Origin: an uncultured Collinsella sp.
Lineage (GTDB): Bacteria; Actinomycetota; Coriobacteriia; Coriobacteriales; Coriobacteriaceae
DNA length: 33,742 bases
Assembly (NCBI GenBank): GCA_900548255.1
Contig: URKH01000014.1
Location: 1-33,742 of the forward strand
Direction of reading: 5' to 3'
The position numbers were made by a program, and so were the translations under genes. The notes beneath the pieces are model-generated. The model searched no databases. It had not been told where the DNA came from and saw only the letters and a list, made by a program, of their open reading frames with translations. Below are positions 1 through 6,297 of the stretch, one piece after another (position 1 is the stretch's first letter; each line of letters opens with the position of its first letter).

Positions 1-131
1 CCGCCAAAAGCCTACTCACTTGGTTTTACTGCTAGAAAACCGCCGCGAGGGAAAGTAGCTCCCTCGCGGCGGTTTTTGGCGTTTGCCCAGATAAAACCTG
101 CCAAAATAAACCTGTCCCTTTTTGGCAGGTT
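1..131. repeat. Dispersed intergenic repeat, copy 1 (left edge)
   Basis: About 125 bases match 8491-8620 in the same orientation with only scattered differences. The order of parts is the same in both: a TACTCACTTGGTTTT block, a CCGCCGCGAGGG hairpin, a GTTTGCCCAGATAAAACC block, and a second hairpin with AACCTGCCAAAA at 95-106 pairing with 120-131. The copy may be cut by the window edge. The second hairpin overlaps the stop codon of the LuxR gene. Confidence 0.85.
36..76. terminator. Bidirectional terminator after the LuxR-type regulator
   Basis: Bases 36-51 pair with 61-76 in a stem of about 16 bp, very GC-rich in the middle, with A-runs on one side and T-runs on the other. It therefore reads as an intrinsic terminator on both strands. 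For the minus-strand regulator it lies about 55 nt after the stop codon. It is part of the dispersed repeat, so the repeat seems to serve as a terminator here. Confidence 0.75.
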
Positions 132-1095
132 ATCGCTTCCAAAAGTGGAGGATGAGCGTCGTGCGGTTTTGCTGTTCGGTTTTGACCAGGATGTTGTGGA
201 TGTGGGTCTTGACGGTGCCCACGGCAAGGAATAGCTCGTCAGCGATCTCTTGGTTCGATTTGCCCAGTACGACCAGACGCATAACTTCGGTCTCACGGTT
301 GGAGAGCTTGTAGGCGTTGCGATAGAAGGGCATCTGCTCTTCGATGTGTCGATCAAGATCGCTGACGTTCTTTTCCTCGGGCGCCTCCTGCATGCGGATT
401 GAAAGCACGTGGTAGGAGTAGATGATCAGCAGAATCGCAAAGTAGCAGGCAAAGACGTTTTCGCTAAAGTTGCGCTCGGACAGATATAGTTGCAGCCAAG
501 AGGGCGCCAGACTCATGGGGACAATCAGAATGTTGTAGAAATCCTCGGCAACGATGCAACCGACCAGAATAGCGCCGATAATCAGGTGCTTTCGTTGGTT
601 GTTAACGCGTGCCTTCAGCTCGACTTGTGTGCTCTTGCGTGCCGTCCAAAAGATATATAGCCCCACGAAAACAAGGAATACCTGACGCATCGTGTAGTAG
701 AGCCATTGATGAATGGGGCCGTAGGGGACAGCGACGATAATCAGCAGCTCGCTCAGCAAGAACGTTGCGACGGGAATGACAAACTGCTTTTTTGAATGCT
801 TGTCGAGCAAATCCATGGCAATGAGCCAAATAAAAGCCTGCGAAGCGGTCGCCACAAAGGTCCGCAACACAGGCATGGTAATTGAGTAATAGTCGCTGGC
901 TGGAAAACTCTGGTTTTGCAGCGTGTATTCAAAAAAGAAAATCTCGGTCATCTCGATGGCATAGCAGATAAATACGCCGCTGCCATAGATAAAGAAGCGT
1001 CGACGGGACGAGGCATAGGCGGCAAGCGAGAGCACCGCCGTCACAATACAGATCACGAGTATCGCTAGGGTATAGAAGAACATCAGGGTGTTCAT
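130..1095 (-). CDS. Membrane-bound LuxR-family transcriptional regulator of the agmatine locus
   Basis: The 321-aa protein has about seven hydrophobic segments over residues 1-235, followed by a short linker and a C-terminal LuxR/GerE helix-turn-helix (about 262-321; LSNRETEVMRLV, then SNQEIADELFLAVGTVKTHI). This layout, a multi-TM sensor fused to LuxR, is abundant in Coriobacteriia such as Eggerthella and Collinsella, where such genes sit beside the catabolic operon they control. It is divergent from the putrescine carbamoyltransferase gene across a 330-bp spacer with dyads, so control of the agu genes is likely, though the ligand is inferred only. The start is the ATG at 1093-1095. The stop overlaps a repeat hairpin. 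Confidence 0.88.
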   Translation of the reverse strand: MNTLMFFYTLAILVICIVTAVLSLAAYASSRRRFFIYGSGVFICYAIEMTEIFFFEYTLQNQSFPASDYYSITMPVLRTFVATASQAFIWLIAMDLLDKHSKKQFVIPVATFLLSELLIIVAVPYGPIHQWLYYTMRQVFLVFVGLYIFWTARKSTQVELKARVNNQRKHLIIGAILVGCIVAEDFYNILIVPMSLAPSWLQLYLSERNFSENVFACYFAILLIIYSYHVLSIRMQEAPEEKNVSDLDRHIEEQMPFYRNAYKLSNRETEVMRLVVLGKSNQEIADELFLAVGTVKTHIHNILVKTEQQNRTTLILHFWKR

Positions 1096-1212
1096 CTGTC
1101 ACCGTCCCATCTCATTTATTCTATGGCCGAGTTCTGTATACCTTGTGGGATATAGACGTCTCAACCCTTCGTTTCATTGCGGATTAGGCGCCGAGATACA
1201 GCATAGCCGTAT

Positions 1213-1302
1213 ACCGTTCGCGGTTCTAGATGGTAAACCCCCTGTAAACTCTTGACCTGCGGGTTTATATTGGTTTAGAGGGGGTGTAACTCCGTGAACG
1301 GT
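1213..1302. promoter_or_regulatory. Dyad-rich divergent control region between the LuxR gene and ptcA
   Basis: The 330-bp spacer holds two nested inverted repeats. The outer pair is ACCGTTCGCGG (1213-1223) with CCGTGAACGGT (1292-1302), 10 of 11 matching. The inner pair is CCCCCTGTAAAC (1238-1249) with GTTTAGAGGGGG (1273-1284), 11 of 12. A TTGACC at 1252-1257 could be a -35 element, but I see no convincing -10 at the right distance. These are candidate binding sites for the adjacent LuxR protein. Confidence 0.5.
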
Positions 1303-1425
1303 CTTTAATCCCGAATAAACTAGGTAAAAATTGCATACGGGTGAATGATGGTCTTGTCAACACGAGGCGTGATGTTCGAGCGCCTCATAGTAATAGTCGG
1401 CAAGACCGGCGGAAAGGAAATCGAC

Positions 1426-2499
1426 ATGGCACTGCCTAAGGATTTCATCGACACCAACGACTTTACCAAAGAGCAGATCCTGGCTATCGAGGATCTTGGC
1501 CTAGCAATGAAGAAGGCCATCAAGGTTGACGGTTATTATCCGCACCTGCTCCGCAACAAGAGCCTTGGCATGATCTTCCAGCAGGTCTCCACCCGCACTC
1601 GTCTTTCCTTCGAGACCGCTATGACCGACCTCGGCGGCCATGCTCAGTTCTATGGCCCTGGCACCATCCAGCTCGGCGGTCACGAGTCCCTGGGCGACAC
1701 CGCTCGCGTTATGGGCTCGCTGCTCGACATCATGATGGCTCGCGTTGACCGTCACAAGGACGTCGTCGGCCTCGCCGAGGGCTCCGCTGTGCCCGTCATC
1801 AACGGCATGTCCGAGTTCAACCATCCCACGCAGGAGATGGGCGACCTCATGACCATGCTCGAGAACCTCCCCGAGGGCAAGAAGATCGAGGACTGCACCC
1901 TGGCCTTCATCGGCGACGCCACCCAGGTCTGCGTCTCCCTCATGTTCATCGCCTCCAAGGTCGGCATGAAGTTTGTCCAGTTTGGACCTAAGGGCCACCA
2001 GATCCCCGACGGCGGCCTGCACGTTGGCACCGTCGAGGAGCGCGCCGAGTTCGGCAAGCAGATGATGGCCATCGCCGAGGAGAACTGCAAGGTCTCCGGC
2101 GGCTCTGTCGTCATCTCCGACGACATCGAGTGCATCAAGGGCGCCGACTTCATCTACACCGACGTGTGGTATGGCCTGTACGACGAGGAGGTCTCGGGCG
2201 AGAACTACATGGACGTGTTCTATCCCAAGTATCAGGTCACCATGGACATGATGAACTTTGCCGGCCCCAACTCCAAGTTCATGCACTGCCTGCCGGCCAC
2301 CCGCAACGAGGAGGTCGTCGACGAAGTCATGGACGATCCCGAGCGCTCCCTGTGCTGGGTCGAGGCCGAGAACCGCAAGCACTCCATCCGTGCTCTCCTT
2401 GCCGCCCTGGGCAAGCGCACCCCGCTCAACGACGAGGGTGTCGAGTACTCCGCCAAGGCTGAGCTCCACGCCGCTCTCGAGGCTCTCGAGCAGCTCTAA
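1426..2499 (+). CDS. ptcA: Putrescine carbamoyltransferase
   Basis: A 357-aa enzyme that phosphorolyses N-carbamoylputrescine to putrescine and carbamoyl phosphate. Signature stretches follow the PTC subfamily rather than ornithine carbamoyltransferase: QQVSTRTRLSFETAM for the carbamoyl-phosphate site, HPTQEMGD where OTC has HPTQxLAD, a YTDVWYGLYDEE segment, and HCLPATR where OTC has HCLPAFH. The start at 1426 is chosen because GGAAAGGAAA ends five bases before it. An in-frame ATG at 1345 would add 27 residues with no family similarity and no ribosome site. It is first in the agmatine operon, divergent from the LuxR regulator, followed by the antiporter. Also called aguB or agcB. Confidence 0.93.
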   Translation: MALPKDFIDTNDFTKEQILAIEDLGLAMKKAIKVDGYYPHLLRNKSLGMIFQQVSTRTRLSFETAMTDLGGHAQFYGPGTIQLGGHESLGDTARVMGSLLDIMMARVDRHKDVVGLAEGSAVPVINGMSEFNHPTQEMGDLMTMLENLPEGKKIEDCTLAFIGDATQVCVSLMFIASKVGMKFVQFGPKGHQIPDGGLHVGTVEERAEFGKQMMAIAEENCKVSGGSVVISDDIECIKGADFIYTDVWYGLYDEEVSGENYMDVFYPKYQVTMDMMNFAGPNSKFMHCLPATRNEEVVDEVMDDPERSLCWVEAENRKHSIRALLAALGKRTPLNDEGVEYSAKAELHAALEALEQL

Positions 2500-2525
2500 G
2501 CCTCAAGGCTTCTAAAAGCACGTTT

Positions 2526-2601
2526 GCGGGCGGCGGATGCTCGTCTCCTGTCGCCCGCTCACCGAGGCCCAAGCAATTGCCTTAATACCTTAGGGCCTCG
2601 G
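2526..2601 (+). other. Two hairpins in the ptcA-aguD spacer
   Basis: GCGGGCG (2526-2532) pairs with CGCCCGC (2552-2558), and CCGAGGCCC (2562-2570) pairs with GGGCCTCGG (2593-2601). No U-run follows, so a role in mRNA processing or stability is likelier than full termination. The ribosome site for the next gene lies after them. Confidence 0.5.
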
Positions 2602-2632
2602 ATCTGTCCAAGACTGAGCGAAGGAGCTCATC

Positions 2633-4072
2633 ATGAGCGACGGAAAGAAAAAGCTTTCCTTCTTGACGGTCATTTCGACCATCATCTGCGTCGTCTTCGT
2701 TTGCGAGGCCGCCGCTCCTGCTGCTGCCATTGGCAACCAGCAGTTCTTCTGGTGGATCTTCCTGATCCTGACCTTCCTGCTTCCCTACGGCATGGTTGTT
2801 GCCGAGCTCGGTACCACCTATGACGGCGAGGGCGGCATTTACGACTGGGTACGCGATGGCCTGGGCGACAAATGGGGCGCCCGCATCTCGTACTACTACT
2901 GGGTCAACTACCCGCTGTGGATCGCCTCGCTGGCTACCATGTTCCCCGACATTTTGGGCATGGTCTTTGGCGTCGAGTTCAACTTGATCGCCAAGATGGG
3001 TATCGATCTTGCCTTTGTGTGGATCGTCTACCTCATGGGCCGCTCCAAGGCGTCCGACTCCGAGTGGGTCCTTAACGGTGGCGCCATCATCAAGGTCGCC
3101 GTCGCGGTTATCGTTGGCGCTCTGGGCATTTGGTATGCCATGGAGAACGGTTTTGCGAACGACATGTCCGCTGCCACCTTCCTGCCCGAGCTCACCAACA
3201 CCAACGCTCTCGGTTACCTGTCGATCATCATCTTTAACTTCATGGGCTTCGAGGTCATCTGCACCATGACCGACGACATGGCCGATCCCGCTCGCGATAT
3301 CCCCAAGGCTATCATCGTCGGTGGCCTGTCCATCGCTGTGATCTACCTGTTCGCTGGCTTTGGCATCGGCGCTGCTGTGCCGGCCGATTCCATCGACCCC
3401 GACTATGGCATGATTGTCGCAGTCCAGACCATGGTGGGCGACTCCATGATCTTTAAGGTCATCTGCATCGCCTTCCTGATCACCCTGTTCGCCAACATGG
3501 CCGCCTGGTCCTTCGGCGTCAACTCCGTCGCTCGCTACGCTGCCGAGCACGGCAACATGCCCAGGGTCTTCGCCTCGATGGTCTCTGACGACGATATGCC
3601 CAACGGCGCCAACCTGGTCAACGCCGTCGTTGCCTCCCTGGTGCTGTGCCTGCAGCTGGTTCCCATCGACGCCATCTCCAACGGTGTCTTCTGGATGCTC
3701 TTTGGCACCTCCGTCGTCTTCCTGCTGCTCACCTACATCCCGATGTTCCCGGCGTTCCTCAACCTTCGCAAGAACGACCCCAACCGCGAGCGCATCTTCA
3801 CGTTCCCGTTCAAGGGCGCCATGATGAAGGTCATGCTGGCCATCCCCTGCATCGAGCTGGTTCTTGCCATCGTTGCAACGCTGGTGCCGTTCTCCGCTGC
3901 TGAAATTGGCGACAAGGTCCCGATGATCGTCATCTTCATCGCGCTCGTGCTCATCGGCGAGGTCGTCCGCGTCGTCAGCGCCAAGGGCCGCGAGACCGAG
4001 TACAAGGGTCTCACCCCCGAGCTGGCTGCCCAGCGTCTCGCTGAGGAGGCCGCCGAGGCCGAGGAGAACTAG
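2633..4072 (+). CDS. aguD: Agmatine/putrescine antiporter, APC superfamily
   Basis: A 479-aa, roughly 12-TM amino acid-polyamine-organocation transporter that by context exchanges external agmatine for internal putrescine. The N-terminus has the APC pattern with an EAAAPAAAIG segment in the first membrane helix and FFWWIFLILTFLLPYG in the second; helix 6 carries FNFMGFEV. The start follows GAAGGAG at a spacing of about seven bases. Its neighbours are putrescine carbamoyltransferase and agmatine deiminase, which together with it form the agmatine deiminase pathway. It is clearly paralogous to the transporter at 6287. The exact substrate cannot be proved from sequence; arginine or another polyamine antiport is the alternative. 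Confidence 0.85.
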   Translation: MSDGKKKLSFLTVISTIICVVFVCEAAAPAAAIGNQQFFWWIFLILTFLLPYGMVVAELGTTYDGEGGIYDWVRDGLGDKWGARISYYYWVNYPLWIASLATMFPDILGMVFGVEFNLIAKMGIDLAFVWIVYLMGRSKASDSEWVLNGGAIIKVAVAVIVGALGIWYAMENGFANDMSAATFLPELTNTNALGYLSIIIFNFMGFEVICTMTDDMADPARDIPKAIIVGGLSIAVIYLFAGFGIGAAVPADSIDPDYGMIVAVQTMVGDSMIFKVICIAFLITLFANMAAWSFGVNSVARYAAEHGNMPRVFASMVSDDDMPNGANLVNAVVASLVLCLQLVPIDAISNGVFWMLFGTSVVFLLLTYIPMFPAFLNLRKNDPNRERIFTFPFKGAMMKVMLAIPCIELVLAIVATLVPFSAAEIGDKVPMIVIFIALVLIGEVVRVVSAKGRETEYKGLTPELAAQRLAEEAAEAEEN

Positions 4073-4442
4073 AGCACCCGGTTCTGGGACTCCGACCCTC
4101 CTCGCGTACCAACGTGCGCTTCGTCGGGCTTGTCGCTCCCGACTCTGGGCACTCCGGCCTCTTTGGAGGCGTGCCCAAAGCGGCAAATTTGCTCACTATT
4201 TCCTGGGGCGGGTGCGAGCGATAGCTCCGGTAACCACCGCCCGCCCCAACCTCTCTCTTTCGTATCCTTCGTGCGTATGTCTCCGCGCACTTGGCTACGT
4301 CGTCGCTCGCCGGTGCGACTCCGTGAAAACCGGTACCGGGCGCCCCGACCTTTGCCGGGGGACGGGCGCCCACTATCTCTTGGTTTTAGGCCGCGGGTAA
4401 CCCGCCCGCGGCAAGCGATCGCTACGGTTTGGAGGAAATCTT
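4073..4442 (+). other. 370-bp structured spacer between aguD and aguA
   Basis: No gene is supported here. It holds a hairpin in which GGGCAC (about 4146) pairs with GTGCCC (about 4170) and CCTC with GAGG, a hairpin with GGGCGCCC arms at 4338-4346 and 4364-4371, and a third with CCGCGGG (4391-4397) pairing with CCCGCGG (4405-4411). The stretch 4100-4125 (CGCGTACCAACGTGCGCTTCG) resembles the core of the two 88-nt palindromes after aguA. The aguA ribosome site GGAGGAAA ends the spacer. Confidence 0.5.
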
Positions 4443-5648
4443 ATGCGTACGATCACCGAGTCCGAGTCCACCCCCAGGGCCGACGGCTTCTTCATGCCCG
4501 CCGAGTTCGCCCCGCAGGATCGCGTGTGGATGGGCTGGCCCCACCGCACCGACACCTGGGCCCACGGCGCCAAGCCGGCCCAGAAGCAGTATGCCGCCAT
4601 CGCCCGCGCCATCGCCGAGTTCACCCCGGTCACCATGTGCGCCAACCAGGCCGACTACGCCAACTGCAAGGCCGTCTTCGAGAACGACGAGAACGTCACC
4701 GTCATCGAGATGACCACCGACGACGCCTGGTTCCGCGACACCGCCGCCACCTACGTCATCAACGGCAAGGGCGAGAAGCGCGCCAACCACTGGCACTTCA
4801 ACGCCTACGGCGGTCTCGTCGACGGCCTTTATTTCCCGTGGGACAAGGACGAGCAGATCGCCCTTAAGATGGCTGAGCTCTCCGGCTGCCGTCGCTATCG
4901 TCCCGATGACATGATCCTCGAGGGCGGGTCCATCACCGTCGACGGCGAGGGCACCCTCGTCGTGACCGACCAGTGCCTGCTTTCCCCGGGCCGCACCTGC
5001 TCTGCGGTTCTGGAGGAGGAAGAGGACCCCGAGTCCATCTGGCCCAAGTACCACAAGAAGTTCGAGCCCTGGAGCGAGGAGCTTCGCGCCTACATGGACG
5101 AGCACCTCAAGGATTACCTGGGTGTCGAGAAGGTCATCTGGGTCAAGGAGGGCATCGACCCCGAGGAGACCAACGGCCACATCGATGACGTCGCCACGTT
5201 CATCGCCCCGGGCGTCATGGCCTGCATCTGGACCGACGATCCCGAGTATCCGTTCTACGAGCAGTGCCACGCTGCCTACGAGACCCTCTCCAACGCCGTT
5301 GACGCCAAGGGCCGCAAGATGAAGGTCTACAAGCTCTGCATGCCCGTGAACCCGCTGTTCATGGACCAGGCTTCCTGCGACACCATCGACGCCGACGAGA
5401 ACGCCGAGCCGCGCGTTCCCGACGAGCCGCTGATCGCCTCCTACATGAACTACCTGGTCACCAACCACGGCGTTATCGTCCCGCAGTACGGCGACGAGAA
5501 CGACCAGTTGGCCGTTGACACGCTCCAGAAGATCTATGACGAGGTCTGGGGCGAGGGCGTCTACAAGTGCGTCGGCGTTCAGTCCGAGCAGGTCGTCTTC
5601 GGCGGCGGCAATATCCACTGCATTACGCAGCAGGAGCCCTCGGCGTAA
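4443..5648 (+). CDS. aguA: Agmatine deiminase
   Basis: A 401-aa guanidine-modifying enzyme (peptidyl-arginine deiminase superfamily) that hydrolyses agmatine to N-carbamoylputrescine and ammonia. Visible features are WMGWPHRTDTWAHGA near the N-terminus, DDAWFRDTAATYVING, the GHIDDVATFIAPG stretch with the active-site His and Asp, and the C-terminal GGGNIHCITQQEP with the nucleophile Cys at about residue 393. A strong GGAGG precedes the start. At 401 residues it is somewhat longer than the usual 365-380. Its product feeds putrescine carbamoyltransferase upstream. Codon use is strongly C/G-ending, as in highly expressed genes. A palindromic repeat begins one base after the stop. Confidence 0.93.
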   Translation: MRTITESESTPRADGFFMPAEFAPQDRVWMGWPHRTDTWAHGAKPAQKQYAAIARAIAEFTPVTMCANQADYANCKAVFENDENVTVIEMTTDDAWFRDTAATYVINGKGEKRANHWHFNAYGGLVDGLYFPWDKDEQIALKMAELSGCRRYRPDDMILEGGSITVDGEGTLVVTDQCLLSPGRTCSAVLEEEEDPESIWPKYHKKFEPWSEELRAYMDEHLKDYLGVEKVIWVKEGIDPEETNGHIDDVATFIAPGVMACIWTDDPEYPFYEQCHAAYETLSNAVDAKGRKMKVYKLCMPVNPLFMDQASCDTIDADENAEPRVPDEPLIASYMNYLVTNHGVIVPQYGDENDQLAVDTLQKIYDEVWGEGVYKCVGVQSEQVVFGGGNIHCITQQEPSA

Positions 5649-5736
5649 CTCAGGCACGCCACCTTGGCGTTCACTCGTCGCTTACGTAGCGTCAGTACGC
5701 TTCGCTCCTCGTTCGCGCCAATCTGGCGCACCTGAG
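5649..5736. repeat. 88-nt palindromic element A after aguA
   Basis: The ends CTCAGGCACGCCA... and ...TGGCGCACCTGAG form an arm of about 21 bp with two 2-base mismatches. The centre has AGTACGCTTCGCTCCTC, shared with element B. It starts directly after the aguA stop codon and may act as its transcript end. Confidence 0.65.
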
Positions 5737-5752
5737 CACGCCGAGTAAACGT

Positions 5753-5856
5753 CTGGCTTTCCGAGGCACCCCATCTCGCCGCTCAAACCGTCGCTCGCGT
5801 ACCAAAGTACGCTTCGCTCCTCTTTCGCGGCGACCTGGGGCACCTCGGAAATCCAG
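5753..5856. repeat. Palindromic element B, same plan as element A
   Basis: The core palindrome at 5761-5848 is also 88 nt, with arms CCGAGGCACCCCA... and ...TGGGGCACCTCGG, and the mismatches sit at equivalent arm positions to those in A. The arm extends outward (CTGGcTTT pairing with AAAtCCAG). The centre shares CGTCGCT and AGTACGCTTCGCTCCTC with A, whereas the arms differ in sequence yet stay complementary. Confidence 0.65.
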
Positions 5857-5943
5857 CCGATCAATCGGACAGGTGGCGTGTCATCCCATCTCGGGGCATT
5901 GATGGGCTGCTGCTTGATGTCTTGGTCGGTTGGGTTTTCTTTG

Positions 5944-5978
5944 GGCACTCCGTTGCCTCCACATCGGAGTGCCTTTTT
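5944..5978 (+). terminator. Intrinsic terminator upstream of the second antiporter
   Basis: GGCACTCCG (5944-5952) pairs perfectly with CGGAGTGCC (5965-5973), followed by TTTTTC. It either ends the aguA transcript or is the first of several attenuator-like hairpins before the gene at 6287. Confidence 0.8.
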
Positions 5979-5990
5979 CTTTGATTGAAT

Positions 5991-6059
5991 ACGCGTCTGG
6001 CCTGGGATTTTTTGCGGGTTAGGCCAATTGTTCGCTTGAATTTCCCAGGTCAGACGCGT
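5991..6059 (+). promoter_or_regulatory. Leader hairpin 1 with a competing arm
   Basis: A 17-bp stem (5991-6007 with 6043-6059; the single mismatch is a G-U pair in RNA) encloses a 35-nt loop. The 3' arm CAGACGCGT (6051-6059) could pair instead with a second ACGCGTCTG copy at 6139-6147, so two exclusive structures are possible. That is the arrangement expected of a regulatory leader. Confidence 0.5.
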
Positions 6060-6114
6060 CTTCAATTGCCGAAAGTTCCCGGTCGCGAACGCGGCCGTTT
6101 TGATCGGAGTATCT

Positions 6115-6297
6115 ATGTACCAGCGTATCGTCATCTACACGCGTCTGTTCCGCGAGCGTTGGTCCAACAACTGCATCCTCTCCTCTCTTTGGGATGGCAC
6201 CTGTACCGGTGACGCGGCCTGCAACCCTACCTTGGGCTGCGCCTTCGGTACAGATGCCATCCTTTTTGCTGTAGGGGGCGCGCGCCATGGCAGGTAA
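6115..6297 (+). CDS. Possible 60-aa leader peptide overlapping the second antiporter
   Basis: The ATG at 6115 has CGGAG five bases upstream. The frame runs 60 codons through the attenuator hairpin and stops with TAA at 6295-6297, inside the start of the antiporter gene (ATG at 6287), so translational coupling is possible. The product starts MYQRIVIYTRLFRERW, with four Arg codons among the first 15, and later has four Cys (TCTGDAACNPTLGC contains three). I recognise no family. Either it is a regulatory upstream ORF or chance open frame over a structured leader; the good ribosome site favours the former. Confidence 0.4.
   Translation: MYQRIVIYTRLFRERWSNNCILSSLWDGTCTGDAACNPTLGCAFGTDAILFAVGGARHGR
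6192..6267 (+). terminator. Attenuator-like hairpin just before the second antiporter
   Basis: Bases 6192-6208 pair with 6246-6262 (17 bp with one A-C mismatch), followed by TTTTT at 6263-6267. It lies 20 bases before the start codon at 6287, after a terminator at 5944, so it looks like conditional termination. GGTAC followed by AGAT in the 3' arm (6247-6255) could also pair with ATCT and GTACC around the leader-peptide start (6111-6121), an alternative structure. Confidence 0.6.

Noticed and set aside
1345..1425. Upstream in-frame start for putrescine carbamoyltransferase
   Set aside because: The extra 27 residues do not resemble the family and there is no ribosome site, whereas the ATG at 1426 has GGAAAGGAAA at proper distance.
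1426..2499. Ornithine carbamoyltransferase
   Set aside because: HPTQEMGD and HCLPATR and the deiminase-antiporter neighbours fit putrescine carbamoyltransferase; OTC has HPTQxLAD and HCLPAFH.
2582..4186. Very long open frame antisense to aguD, and similar ones opposite other genes
   Set aside because: Biased Asp/Gly/His/Val composition is typical of the complementary strand of GC-rich genes with C/G-ending codons; no ribosome sites or motifs.
5991..6287. T-box riboswitch before the second antiporter
   Set aside because: TGGCACC and GCGG occur near 6195-6217, but the continuous TGGNACCGCG motif and a recognisable specifier stem are absent.
5944..6287. Guanidine riboswitch (ykkC type)
   Set aside because: Suggested by the agmatine context, but I could not find the conserved sequences of that class.
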